Assembly (NCBI RefSeq): GCF_004764705.1 | Contig: NZ_SHLX01000019.1 | Span: 1 to 64,000 of the forward strand | Source of the DNA: Paenibacillus cymbidii | Lineage (GTDB): Bacteria; Bacillota; Bacilli; Paenibacillales; NBRC-103111 | DNA: 64,000 bases | Reading direction: 5' to 3' | In this document: positions 24,691 to 34,096 of the stretch, piece by piece | Numbering within the stretch: the stretch's first letter is position 1 | How the letters are laid out: every line of letters starts with the position of its first letter | Notes under the pieces: model-generated | Databases searched by the model: none | What the model was told of the DNA's origin: nothing | What the model saw: only the letters and a program-made list of their open reading frames with translations | Position numbers and translations under genes: made by a program

Positions 24691-25593
24691 TTACCCTTTG
24701 ATCGAACCGAGCAGTACGCCTTTGGTAAAATATTTTTGCAGGAACGGATAGACCAGCAGAATCGGCGCCATGCTGCCGACCACCGCGGCAATTTTCAGCG
24801 ACAGCGACGTGGTCGAGCTATAGTCCAGCACACTGGCGCCGGCGATGAGCGGCGAGCTCCGTCCTTTTTCGAAAAAGTTGGTGAAATCGCGCGTCATCAT
24901 GCCCTGCAAATACGTTTGCACCGGCACAAGCTTCAAATCGCGCACGAAAAAGGCGCCGCGAAACCAGTCGTTCCACTGAGTGACGGCGACAAACAGCGAA
25001 ATGGCGGCAATGAGCGGCAGCGAAATCGGAAAAATAAGCTGTGCCAATATGCGCAGCTCGTGCGCGCCGTCGATGCGCATCGATTCCTTCAGCTCCTCGG
25101 GAATTTGCTGGAAGAACGATTTCATCACGATGCAATTGTAAATGACGAACATCGACGGGATGACGTAAACGCTGAACGTATTGATCAACCCGAGATTGCG
25201 CAAGTTCAAATAATCGGGAATGAGCCCGCCGCTGAAAAACATCGGAATCAGCATGTAGATCATGACCCACTTGCGCCCGGGCAGCCGTTTTTCGGCCAGG
25301 CCGTAGCCTACGAGCCCGGTGATGAACACGCTGGTTACCGTGCCGATGACGGTTTTGAGGATCGTAATTTTGTAAGCGCCGAGAATGAGCTTGTCGGTAA
25401 AGATGCTGGCGAAGTTGGCAAGCGTAAACGCCCGCGGGTAGAAGGCTATCCCGCCCCGCACCGTATCCGTTCCTTCATTAAAGGACAGAATCAGCATGTA
25501 CAGGAACGGATAAAACGTCAGAAACCCGACGATTGCCAGCAGCGCGTAATTGATCGTATCGAACCACAGGTCCTGTCTGCTCCTGATGTTCAT
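24691..25593 (-). CDS. ABC sugar permease, YtcP-like
   Basis: A 300-aa membrane protein with six predicted helices and the EAA loop (EELKESMRIDGAHELRIL, about 180-197). The C-terminus PFLQKYFTKGVLLGSIKG is typical of the YtcP/LplC type that works with LipO-like binding proteins for oligosaccharides or uronides. I chose ATG 25593 for its GGAGGTGG site. No ATPase gene is in the operon; such systems commonly share a general MsmX-type ATPase. Confidence 0.9.
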   Translation of the reverse strand: MNIRSRQDLWFDTINYALLAIVGFLTFYPFLYMLILSFNEGTDTVRGGIAFYPRAFTLANFASIFTDKLILGAYKITILKTVIGTVTSVFITGLVGYGLAEKRLPGRKWVMIYMLIPMFFSGGLIPDYLNLRNLGLINTFSVYVIPSMFVIYNCIVMKSFFQQIPEELKESMRIDGAHELRILAQLIFPISLPLIAAISLFVAVTQWNDWFRGAFFVRDLKLVPVQTYLQGMMTRDFTNFFEKGRSSPLIAGASVLDYSSTTSLSLKIAAVVGSMAPILLVYPFLQKYFTKGVLLGSIKG

Positions 25594-25633
25594 CCCCACC
25601 CACCTCCGATGCCGGATATGGCGCCAGCCTGCT

Positions 25634-26542
25634 TTACCATAGTCCTTCCAGCCCTTTCTTTTTGATCGCATAGTTGACGGCCAGGACGAGCGCCAGCTGG
25701 ATGACCGACGAGAACAGGCCGATCGCCGTGGCGACGCTGAATTGCGACTGCGCCAGGCCGAGGCGGATGACGTAAACGTCGAGCACGTTCGACACTTCCA
25801 GGTTCGACGGATTGACCAGCGGATAAATTTGATCGTAGCCGGCGCTGAGCAGCATCGGCATGTACAGGATGAGCAGGATCGTAATGACCGGCATGATGCC
25901 CGGGATGTTGATATGCCAGATGCGCGCGATTCTGCCCGCGCCGTCCAGCATCGCCGATTCCACCTGCTCCTGGCTGATATTCGTCAATGCCGCCAAATAG
26001 ATGATCGTGCCCCAGCCGATATCTTTCCAGATGGCGCTCACCACGATAATGAAGCGAAAATATTCGGGTCGGCCCATGAAGCTGATTTGACCTGCGCCAA
26101 ACAGCTGCAGCAGGTTGTTCACAACCCCCGTATCGAGCGCCAAAATGACCTGCAGCATGTAGGCGACGATGATCCAGGAAATGAAATGCGGCAAGTAGCT
26201 GATGCTTTGAATCGTCCGTTTGAACTTCATGCTGCGCAGCTCGTTCAGCATCAAGGCGAGTACGATCGGCGCGGGAAAACCGAAGATAAGCCGGTAAACG
26301 GTAATGTACAGCGTGTTTTTGATCGTTTCCCAGAAATACGGGTCGCTGAGAAAATAAAAGTTGTCCCAGCCGATCCACTTGCTGGCCCATACGCCGGTGA
26401 AGATGTCATAATCCTTGAAGGCGATCAGCACGCCGGCCATCGGCAAATAGGCAAACAAAAACAGCAGCACGACGCCGGGAAGGATCATGACATAGTTCCA
26501 GCTGTAGATGCTGGCCATTCGGTTAAACTTGCGCTGTTTCAT
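25634..26542 (-). CDS. ABC sugar permease, YteP-like
   Basis: A 302-aa inner-membrane protein (YSWNYVMILPGVVLLFLFAY start), with an EAA loop near 195-215 (SQEQVESAMLDGAGRIARI). It forms the channel with the YtcP-like permease. ATG 26542 follows AAGGAGC. It is 123 bp downstream of the binding-protein gene. Confidence 0.9.
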   Translation of the reverse strand: MKQRKFNRMASIYSWNYVMILPGVVLLFLFAYLPMAGVLIAFKDYDIFTGVWASKWIGWDNFYFLSDPYFWETIKNTLYITVYRLIFGFPAPIVLALMLNELRSMKFKRTIQSISYLPHFISWIIVAYMLQVILALDTGVVNNLLQLFGAGQISFMGRPEYFRFIIVVSAIWKDIGWGTIIYLAALTNISQEQVESAMLDGAGRIARIWHINIPGIMPVITILLILYMPMLLSAGYDQIYPLVNPSNLEVSNVLDVYVIRLGLAQSQFSVATAIGLFSSVIQLALVLAVNYAIKKKGLEGLW

Positions 26543-26665
26543 GCCCGAAGCTCCTTACCGTTGGTTTGTCGAACCCGATGCGGAATATCCGGCAAAAAAG
26601 ACCAAGGCGGCCGTCGCAATGGCTCCGAGCAGCCACCTTATCTTCCTGGCTCAAGCGAACGCGGC

Positions 26666-28348
26666 TTATTTTTTGGCGGCGATCCATTCCGCTTTGGCGG
26701 CGGACCAGTTGCCTTGCTTCTCGAGCTGCGTTTGATACTGCTCCCATATTTTTTTGAAATCGTCGTCGTTTTTGGCCAGAATCAGCTTGGCGAAATATTC
26801 CGTGTCCAGTTTGGCCAGCGTCCCGAAGTTTTTCAGCCATACGCCGTCGGCCGGCATTTTCACGTTGTAGTAGGGTTTGAACTTGACGATATACTGCTGA
26901 GGCGCGTAAAACTTGTGCATATCGAAAATCCAGAACAGCTGCGGCTCGGCTGCCTTGTTGAAGTAGTTGAGGTCGAGGTCGAATGGCGCCAGATTGACGA
27001 TGGAGGAGAAGCCCAGCTCGTTCATTTTTTTGTAGTCGCCTTTTTGCTGCGCGTCGCTCAGCTCTTTATCCGTAATCACGTAATTCGGTTTTTTCGCGGC
27101 CGGATCCCAGTCCCAGAACTCGCCGTACGGGCCGTAGTACATTTCCCAGCCGCGCGACACGCCTTTTTCCGACGACCAGTCCGCATACTTGGCTACGGCG
27201 TCCGGGTTTTTGCTGCGCGTCGTTACGAAGGCGCCGGTGGTGCCGAGCGGGTTGTACGTGTCCATGACGCCGAGCTTGGAAACGCCGGGGGCCATCGGGA
27301 ATTTGATTTTCAGCAGATCGGTGACCGGGCCTTTGCCGGCGGTAACGGTGCCCCAGAAGCGCCACGCTTCGTCGGCGACCAGCGCGACCCGCTGGTTGGT
27401 CAGCTTCTGCTGCAGCTGCTCATCCGCTTGCGAAGCGATTTCCGCATCCAGCAAGCCTTCGCGGTTCAGCTTGTTCAGCCAGGTCAGCGCCTGCACGAGC
27501 CGCGGATCGTCGCGGTAATGCAGGAAGCTGCCGTTCGCCTGCTGCTCAAAGCCGTTGCCGGCCGTCGTGACGCCGAACGCGGTGGCGACTGTTTTCCAGA
27601 AGCGCAGCTCCTTGCCGGCGGACATCGGAATGATCTCGTTGCCGTTCTTGTCTTTCAGCTTCGCGGCCTTGACCGCTTTCAAATAATTCTCGAAGGCGTC
27701 CAGCGACGTCAAATCTTCGGTTTTCATATTGACGGCGGCGAGCGTCGTCGGGTTGACGTACCAGCCGGCAGCGGCCCAGTAGCCATAGATCGAATTCGGG
27801 TCCTCGTACCAGCCGGCGGGGAACTGATAAATATGGCCGTCCGAATACCGGTAGTTATCGAGCACTTCCTTCGGAATTTTCGCCAAGTTCGGATACTTGT
27901 CGGGCTGCGTAAAATAGTTGTCCAGCGGAATGATCGCGCCGGCCTTCAGCAGCTTCTCCGTCCAGTCGAAATTGATCGAATCGGTCCAGATGACGTCCTC
28001 CCAGTCTTTGCTGGCCAAACGCAGATTGAAGTTTTGCTCCTTGTCGCCTTGCGTGTAATTGACCGTAAAGGACACGCCCGACTTCTTGGCGATCGACAGC
28101 CCGACTTTCGTGTCGGAAGCTTTCGACGTCAACAGCCCCTGGGGCGGCGCAATGCTGCTCCAGGCGGTAAGCTCGATGAATTTGCCCGCTGCGGGCGTTG
28201 CGCTGGTAGCCGCGCTTGCCGCAGGGGAAGCCGAGCTTTTCGTATCGCCGGCGGGAGACGGCGACCCGGAAGAATTGCTTTTGCCGCCGGAGCAGCCCGT
28301 CACCGCAACCATCACAAGCACCAACAAACCATACCACCATCTCTTCAA
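26666..28348 (-). CDS. Extracellular sugar-binding lipoprotein, LipO-like
   Basis: A 560-aa type 1 solute-binding protein. The signal peptide ends in a lipobox VTGC (Cys near residue 18), followed by a Ser/Gly/Ala-rich linker and a mature domain with aromatic residues typical of sugar binding. I chose TTG 28348 (MKRWWYGLLVL) because AAAGGGG lies 8 bp upstream; GTG 28357 is in frame but too close to it. First gene of the importer operon. Confidence 0.9.
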   Translation of the reverse strand: MKRWWYGLLVLVMVAVTGCSGGKSNSSGSPSPAGDTKSSASPAASAATSATPAAGKFIELTAWSSIAPPQGLLTSKASDTKVGLSIAKKSGVSFTVNYTQGDKEQNFNLRLASKDWEDVIWTDSINFDWTEKLLKAGAIIPLDNYFTQPDKYPNLAKIPKEVLDNYRYSDGHIYQFPAGWYEDPNSIYGYWAAAGWYVNPTTLAAVNMKTEDLTSLDAFENYLKAVKAAKLKDKNGNEIIPMSAGKELRFWKTVATAFGVTTAGNGFEQQANGSFLHYRDDPRLVQALTWLNKLNREGLLDAEIASQADEQLQQKLTNQRVALVADEAWRFWGTVTAGKGPVTDLLKIKFPMAPGVSKLGVMDTYNPLGTTGAFVTTRSKNPDAVAKYADWSSEKGVSRGWEMYYGPYGEFWDWDPAAKKPNYVITDKELSDAQQKGDYKKMNELGFSSIVNLAPFDLDLNYFNKAAEPQLFWIFDMHKFYAPQQYIVKFKPYYNVKMPADGVWLKNFGTLAKLDTEYFAKLILAKNDDDFKKIWEQYQTQLEKQGNWSAAKAEWIAAKK

Positions 28349-28490
28349 ACCATTCACCCCTTTAATGGAAAAATGATGAGAAATGATAACGCTTTCACTT
28401 GAGGTTCAAAAGAAAATCCGCCCTACCGATCTGCATCACCTGCGAAGCATGTTACCGATGTGCGAATCGACTATTTTGCATTGTTTACTT

Positions 28491-28544
28491 GTCACCTGTT
28501 AACCGAATAGCTTAATCATAAGGTTCCCACTTTCGGTTTGTCAA
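28491..28544 (-). promoter_or_regulatory. Promoter and GTTAACC site of the importer operon
   Basis: On the minus strand: -35 TTGACA (28539-28544), 18 bp, -10 TATGAT (28515-28520). GTCACCTGTTAACC (28491-28504, plus strand) covers the expected start point, a repressor position. Confidence 0.65.
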
Positions 28545-28632
28545 CACAATTCTTTCGTGGTTTCTCACGGCAGTTTGTCGAAAACAGGCGTATTTTGCTG
28601 CATCCGAACGAGCGTTTGCGCAAAGAAAGGGA

Positions 28633-28696
28633 TTGACAATTGGAAAGGATTTGACTACGCTTGAAGCATTACTTGTCATCTGGATGACTGTTAACC
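28633..28696 (+). promoter_or_regulatory. Promoter and GTTAACC site of the dehydratase/GH127 operon
   Basis: -35 TTGACA (28633-28638), 17 bp, weak -10 TACGCT (28656-28661). GATGACTGTTAACC (28683-28696) follows the start point, preceded by GTCATC that forms an inverted pair with GATGAC. Confidence 0.55.
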
Positions 28697-28749
28697 GAAT
28701 TAACGGCGATCGGATGATGGTTACCTATTTTGAGCGAAGTGGTGATTAT

Positions 28750-29976
28750 ATGGCGGTTGCGCATCCATCGGGACTCCCTGTCGATCGCATCTCGAAGATC
28801 GAAACATTTCGCTGGCAAGCCCAGAGCAACATTCTTTGGGTGGAAATTACGACGGAAAGCGGCTTGGTTGGATTGGGCGAAACCTACTACATTCCAAGCG
28901 CCGTCGAATGCGTCATTCACGATATGGCGGCGCCCCTGCTGCTCGGCGAAAACGCGTTCGATATCGAAAATCATTGGAACACGCTGTTCTGCTGCGCCAA
29001 CTTCCACGGGTATGCCGGATCGGAAATGCGCGCGTTTTCGGCGATCGACATCGCCTTGTGGGACATTCTCGGCCAGGCGGCCGGCATGCCGATCTACCAG
29101 TTGCTGGGAGGCAAATGCCGGGACCGCATTCGGGTGTACAACACCTGCATCAACGGCTTCAAGTACACCGACATGGACGATACGTTCGCGCGTCCCGGCG
29201 AGCTGGCCCAGAGCTTGCTCGATCAAGGCATTTCGGCGATGAAGATTTGGCCGTGGGACCGGTTTGCCCCGCAAATCCGCAGCAAGGCGGCGACGGGGCC
29301 GGCGGGATGGTCGGCGGTTGGGCCGGCCGGCAGTTACATCAGCAGCGAAGATTTGAAAAAAGGGCTGTGGGTCGTGGAAGAAATTCGCCGCGCGGTCGGC
29401 GACCGGATGGACATCATGATCGAAGGCCACTCCCGTTGGGACTTGAACTGCGCGATCAAGATCGGGCGCGCGCTCGAGCCGTACGATATTATGTGGCTGG
29501 AGGATATGATGCAGCCGGACAGTCCGGGCGATCTCGCCCGGTTGGCCGACAGCGTGCGCATCCCCTTATCCGTCAGCGAACGGCTGTTCACCCGCTACGG
29601 CTTCCGCGCGATTCTGGAAGCGAAAGCCGCCCATGTCGCGATGATGGACGTCGTCTGGACCGGCGGGATCACCGAAGCGAAGAAGATCGCCACGCTCGCC
29701 GACACGTACCATCTATCCGTTGCTCCTCATGACGGGACGGGGCCGGTGACCGTATTTTCCAGTCTGCATATTTGCGCCAACGCCTCCAACGCGATGATGA
29801 TGGAAACGGAGCGCGCGTTTTATGACGGCGGGTATTACAGCGAATGCGTGACCAATAATTTGGCGGTCAAGGATGGCTTCATCGCCTTCCCGGAAACGCC
29901 CGGGCTCGGTACGGCGCTGCGAACGGATTTTAAAGCGCGCGAGGACGTTCATTCCCGCGTTAGCAAAGGAGCTTGA
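28750..29976 (+). CDS. Enolase-superfamily sugar-acid dehydratase, copy 1
   Basis: A 408-aa mandelate-racemase-like enzyme. Metal ligands are visible in MIEGHSRWDLN, MWLEDMMQ and SVSERLFTRY; the catalytic His is in VAPHDGTGP. The pattern is that of D-galactonate/galactarate-type dehydratases, which remove water from sugar acids to give 2-keto-3-deoxy products. I chose ATG 28750 by alignment with its sister gene at 34097-35332; upstream in-frame codons lie in the operator. It is co-transcribed with the GH127-like gene 2 bp downstream. Confidence 0.85.
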   Translation: MAVAHPSGLPVDRISKIETFRWQAQSNILWVEITTESGLVGLGETYYIPSAVECVIHDMAAPLLLGENAFDIENHWNTLFCCANFHGYAGSEMRAFSAIDIALWDILGQAAGMPIYQLLGGKCRDRIRVYNTCINGFKYTDMDDTFARPGELAQSLLDQGISAMKIWPWDRFAPQIRSKAATGPAGWSAVGPAGSYISSEDLKKGLWVVEEIRRAVGDRMDIMIEGHSRWDLNCAIKIGRALEPYDIMWLEDMMQPDSPGDLARLADSVRIPLSVSERLFTRYGFRAILEAKAAHVAMMDVVWTGGITEAKKIATLADTYHLSVAPHDGTGPVTVFSSLHICANASNAMMMETERAFYDGGYYSECVTNNLAVKDGFIAFPETPGLGTALRTDFKAREDVHSRVSKGA

Positions 29977-29978
29977 AT

Positions 29979-31766
29979 ATGCTGCCGCACATCCATGGAC
30001 TTAACGGCGATATTCGCAACGCGGAAATCGCGGTTCCCGCTGCGGGCGCGGCTCCCCGCCTTCGCAGCGGCGCCGCGCCCGGAGGCCGCGATATCGATTT
30101 GAAGCGGATGGCCGAATGGGCGCTGCACTATTTGATCGAAACGCCGCGCAGGGAGCTCGGCTATGAACCCGTCTTCCAGTGTTACCCGCTGGAATGCCCG
30201 CCGATTCCGCCCGGCACGGACGTTGTGGTCGCCTGCGACACCGACGCGCGGATGGACTGGGAATGGTACTACATGCGCGACATGACCGGCTCCGATCGGG
30301 GACGGGACGTGGAAGCTGCGTTTCATCGCCGCATTCGCCAATATATCGATGCGGAAGGCAAAGTTTGGGCGCATGTCGGCTGCTACAACGAAAACTTGAC
30401 CGAAGCCGAATACGGCGAAGACGACAACGTGATTCACGTATGGGGCGCGACCAAAATTTTGAAAAGTTTGGCCGAGGACTACACGCGCACCCGAAGCGAG
30501 GAATCGCTGGCCCTGGCCCGGAGCGTGATGAACGCGCTGAAGAAGCTGGCGGTATGGGAGCCGGAAGGCTGCTGCTATTTTCCCGGCGGCATGGGGGCAA
30601 TCAATCGCGATTTGACGGTTGTGCCGAACTTCTGGAACAAACACCCCGCGCCGATCGTCGAACCGCTCGTTTCTTATTGGCTGGCTACCGGCGATCCGGA
30701 TGGGCTCGCGTTTGCCGTTGCGTATGCGGAAGGGATGATCCAAGGCGCGCAGCCCGGCGGCATCGTGTTCCGGGAAGACGGCAGCGTCGACTACGGACCG
30801 GGTCATCCGCACAGCCATGCGACGATGCACGCCGTCTGGGGAGTCGCCCATCTCGGCTCGGAGCTGGGAGAGCCGCGTTACATCGAGTTCGCCAGGAAGG
30901 TGTGGGACTGGATGAACCGGCGCGGCACCGGCACCGGCTGGTTCCCGGCCATGCCCGACAACTGCAACGAAACGTGCCTTTTGTCCGACATGATTTCTAT
31001 CGCCTGTCTGCTCGGCCAGAGCGGGTATCCCGAGTATTACGACGCGGCCGAACGGTTCATGCGCAACTACGTGCACAACCTGCAGTTCATCATGACACCC
31101 GCTTTCGAGCAGTATTACCGCGAGCGGAACGCCGGCGCAAACGAAGCCGACCTTGCCGCGGGCTTGCGCGAGCTGCGCAAGTTTCAGGGCGGCATCATCG
31201 GCGGCTCCGGTCTGAACGACTACGAAAACGAGCTGCTCGGCGGCGTCAGCGGCTTCAAAATGTTCGGCTGCTGCGCGCCCGAAGGGATGCGCGCCATCTA
31301 TACGATTTGGTCGAATGCCGTCGAACGGCGGGATGCGGGCATTTACGTGAACTTGGGCTTCTCGCGGGAATCCGAATGGTGCGAGGTGGTTTCACTGCTG
31401 CCGGACGAGGGGAGCTTGCTCGTACGAACGAAGGTGGCCGGCCGCTTCTTCCTGCGGCCGCCGCATTGGGCGCCGCAGGAAGAAGTGCGGGCCTTCGTCA
31501 ACGGGCAGCCGGTTCCGGCGGCGTGGTCCGGCGTTTATCTCCGCTTCGACGCGCAGGTGGGCGACGAATTGGCCCTCTCCTATCCCCTGCTGCGGTTTAC
31601 GCAGGAGGTGGGCGGGCTCTGGAGCCAGGAGGCGAATCGCCCCGACCTGGTCATGCGGTTCGAGTGGCTGGGCAACACGGTCGTCGCTGCCGACCCGCCG
31701 GCTGTCCGGACGGCGCTGTTCGTCGGCGCGCCGCGCGATTTGCCCGTATGCGAGTGCCACCATTAA
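29979..31766 (+). CDS. GH127-like glycoside hydrolase (DUF1680 superfamily)
   Basis: A 595-aa six-hairpin (alpha/alpha) barrel protein. PAMPDNCNETCLLSD (about 325-340) and FGCCAPEGMRAIY (about 428-440) correspond to the Glu and Cys-rich catalytic region of beta-L-arabinofuranosidases; beta-sandwich sequence follows at the C-terminus. It lacks a signal peptide, so it acts on imported oligosaccharides. ATG 29979 follows AAAGGAG and lies 2 bp after the dehydratase stop. Substrate specificity is not determinable. Confidence 0.75.
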   Translation: MLPHIHGLNGDIRNAEIAVPAAGAAPRLRSGAAPGGRDIDLKRMAEWALHYLIETPRRELGYEPVFQCYPLECPPIPPGTDVVVACDTDARMDWEWYYMRDMTGSDRGRDVEAAFHRRIRQYIDAEGKVWAHVGCYNENLTEAEYGEDDNVIHVWGATKILKSLAEDYTRTRSEESLALARSVMNALKKLAVWEPEGCCYFPGGMGAINRDLTVVPNFWNKHPAPIVEPLVSYWLATGDPDGLAFAVAYAEGMIQGAQPGGIVFREDGSVDYGPGHPHSHATMHAVWGVAHLGSELGEPRYIEFARKVWDWMNRRGTGTGWFPAMPDNCNETCLLSDMISIACLLGQSGYPEYYDAAERFMRNYVHNLQFIMTPAFEQYYRERNAGANEADLAAGLRELRKFQGGIIGGSGLNDYENELLGGVSGFKMFGCCAPEGMRAIYTIWSNAVERRDAGIYVNLGFSRESEWCEVVSLLPDEGSLLVRTKVAGRFFLRPPHWAPQEEVRAFVNGQPVPAAWSGVYLRFDAQVGDELALSYPLLRFTQEVGGLWSQEANRPDLVMRFEWLGNTVVAADPPAVRTALFVGAPRDLPVCECHH

Positions 31767-31774
31767 CGCAAGAG

Positions 31775-32000
31775 GCGCCAACTAACAAATTTGCTTCTGT
31801 GTGAAATAGGCCCTATTTTATTGCCTATTTCACTAATAACGGGCAGCCCATACGAAGATAGCCAGTGATTTCACTGGCTATTTCGCTTTAAATGCCGATT
31901 TGAAGGCAATTTGGAGCAAATAGCCTATGTTTTCACTGGCTATTTTCGACGAGGCACCCAAAATGGAGCAAATAAGCCATTTTTCATTGGCTATTTTGGT
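31775..32000. repeat. Four tandem REP-like hairpins
   Basis: After GCGCCAACTAACAAATTTGC come four hairpins built on AAATAGGCC/GGCCTATTT-like arms: 31801-31832, 31854-31883, 31917-31948 and 31970-32000. Related single hairpins lie at 52872-52906 and 63801-63834. They fill the gap between the convergent GH127-like and GH36 genes and may also stop transcription in both directions. Confidence 0.65.
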
Positions 32001-32030
32001 TACCGAGCCTAATCGGAACCGCCTTGCCGA

Positions 32031-34076
32031 TCAGGCCAGCACATAAATATTCGACGTGCGGCCATCCGCCAGGTCGACGGTCAGCCCCTGCTCCATCAGC
32101 GCCGACCCATCGACGAACGTCATCTCGCCGGTATTGAGGCAACGCAGCTTGTAGCGCTTGCCCGGCAACAGCCCTTTCCATTTCACCTGGCAGCGCGTTT
32201 GCGGCGAATCGCCGAGGAAGCAGAACAGCACCGCTTCATGCCTGTCGTGCGACACGAACAGGTGAACGTGCCAATCCTCGTTCTCCGGCGGTGGCGCCAC
32301 ATGATAGGCAAGCTGGGACAGCAGATGCCGGTAGCTTTTGTACGAGGCGATGTTCCGGCGGAACGCCTCCAGAATCGGCGACGGCCACAGCGACGCCCGT
32401 TCCGCCAGCTTGCCGTGCAAGGTAGCCAGCCCGATCAGGCCCATCAGCCGGCAGCGAACGAGAGTGTCCAGCTTGTGCGGGTCGCTTTCCTCCACGATTT
32501 CCTTGTCATGGATCAGAAACGACGTATTGTAGGAAGCGGGAAATACGCGGCTGGTCACCTGCAAATTGTTCAGCACATGCGTGGCGCTGCCGGTGGCGTC
32601 GCTTAGCCAGTTGGAGCGCGCGTAGCGGGCCATCCCGTAATCGAGCCGGGCCGGATAGCCGCACATCTCGATCGCCAGATCGGGGAACGCCGCCATCAGC
32701 CGTGCGCATATCTCGTACTTGCCGAGCAGCGCCGAAAAGTTGCCGTCCCCTGCCTGATGGCCATGATCCGTGCGGCTGCAGTACGGGTTGTTCAGCGCGG
32801 AATCGTCCCACTTCATCCAATCCAGCTTGTATTTGCCGATCAGGCCGATCAGCTTGTCGGACAAATAATCGACGACTTCCGGGCAGCCGGTGCACAGATG
32901 GTACACGGTCGGCCAGTCGCCGTCCTTGATCGTCAAGCTGCGATTGACCCCTTCGTGGCGGATGAGCCAGTGCTCGGGATACAACCCGTTCCTCACCCAC
33001 TGCTCGTCGATCACGATCGGATCGACCCACAAGCCGAACTTCATGCCTTTGGCGTGCACCCGCTCCGACAAGAAACGCAAGCCGCGCGGAAACTTGCGGC
33101 GGTCTTCCTCGTAATGGCCGAGCCCGAGCCCCCAGGAGCCTTCGCCCCGCACCGAAGAGCCGGCATACCAGCTCGCGTCGATATAGAACAGCTCCACCCC
33201 CATGTCGGCGGCAAAATCAAGCTCCTGCAGCAAAGTTGCTTCCACGTCGTCCTTGTCGGTCGACCAGATGTCGTAGCTGACCCAGGGAAAGCCGGGAAGC
33301 TGCGGCGGAAACACGTGTGCGGCCAAATACGCCAGCATCTGCTGAACGGCGTCATCCAGTTCGCCATGGGCAAGGCCTACGAACATCCGCGGCGATTCGA
33401 CCGCTTCTCCCGGGGCAAGATCGCGCGAATACCGCACGACCCCTGCGGAGATGTCGTAACCGCCGTCCGGCCGGAGGACCGCGTCAAGCTCCCATTCTCG
33501 CTCCCATTCGATGCCGACATACAGCAATTCCGCCGCCGCCTTGTTCTCCAGCACGAACCAGCCGGCATGCTCCGGTCCGTTCCAGTTGCCGCCCCGGAGC
33601 TGCAACGAATGCTCCAGCGGCTGGGCCGACAATGCGTATTGGTCGCGGCGCACCGCGTAGGCGGTCAGCCCGGACGTTCCGGCAATCGCAAACGCCAGCG
33701 GATCGAAGCGGTCAAGACCACGAATCGTCTCCGTCCCTTCGTTGGCGACCCGGCACTGGTGCTCGATGACCGCCGCATCGGCCCATACGGTCGTCCGCTG
33801 GGTGACCGTCAAGCCCGACGCATGCTCCAGCTTCATCGACAAGCGTTTGGCGCCGCCGGGCAAGTCGCTGCAAACCGTATGCGCGATCCGCCAGTTTTGC
33901 CGGTCGGCATGATGCTGTCCGGCAAATCCCGTGCGCAGATCGCATGGCGATCCGCTTAACGCCCAATCGAAACCGCTTTCATGTAAAATCAAACTTTCCA
34001 ATACAAGTTGACCAAGCTCGCCTATTGTCACGCTTCGCCTGATGAGGCCGTTGTCCAGAACGCAGGATGGCGACAT
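32031..34076 (-). CDS. GH36-type alpha-galactosidase-like hydrolase, copy 1
   Basis: A 681-aa clan GH-D enzyme: N-terminal beta-supersandwich (1 to about 270) and a TIM barrel. The nucleophile motif is KLDWMKWDDS, and the acid/base region is IEMCGYPARLDYGMA to WLSDATGSA. It lacks a signal peptide. ATG 34076 follows GGGGGG. It is co-transcribed with the second dehydratase (20 bp upstream). The real linkage may differ from alpha-galactoside. Confidence 0.8.
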   Translation of the reverse strand: MSPSCVLDNGLIRRSVTIGELGQLVLESLILHESGFDWALSGSPCDLRTGFAGQHHADRQNWRIAHTVCSDLPGGAKRLSMKLEHASGLTVTQRTTVWADAAVIEHQCRVANEGTETIRGLDRFDPLAFAIAGTSGLTAYAVRRDQYALSAQPLEHSLQLRGGNWNGPEHAGWFVLENKAAAELLYVGIEWEREWELDAVLRPDGGYDISAGVVRYSRDLAPGEAVESPRMFVGLAHGELDDAVQQMLAYLAAHVFPPQLPGFPWVSYDIWSTDKDDVEATLLQELDFAADMGVELFYIDASWYAGSSVRGEGSWGLGLGHYEEDRRKFPRGLRFLSERVHAKGMKFGLWVDPIVIDEQWVRNGLYPEHWLIRHEGVNRSLTIKDGDWPTVYHLCTGCPEVVDYLSDKLIGLIGKYKLDWMKWDDSALNNPYCSRTDHGHQAGDGNFSALLGKYEICARLMAAFPDLAIEMCGYPARLDYGMARYARSNWLSDATGSATHVLNNLQVTSRVFPASYNTSFLIHDKEIVEESDPHKLDTLVRCRLMGLIGLATLHGKLAERASLWPSPILEAFRRNIASYKSYRHLLSQLAYHVAPPPENEDWHVHLFVSHDRHEAVLFCFLGDSPQTRCQVKWKGLLPGKRYKLRCLNTGEMTFVDGSALMEQGLTVDLADGRTSNIYVLA

Positions 34077-34096
34077 GATATCGATTCCCCCCTTCC

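Noticed and set aside
25742..28402. 886-aa plus-strand frame opposite the ABC importer genes
   Set aside because: Low-complexity Arg/His-rich translation, typical antisense shadow of GC-rich genes; the minus-strand genes have clear families and ribosome binding sites.
28633..28749. N-terminal extension of the dehydratase starting at TTG 28633
   Set aside because: The extension overlaps the -35 element and operator and is absent from the sister enzyme.
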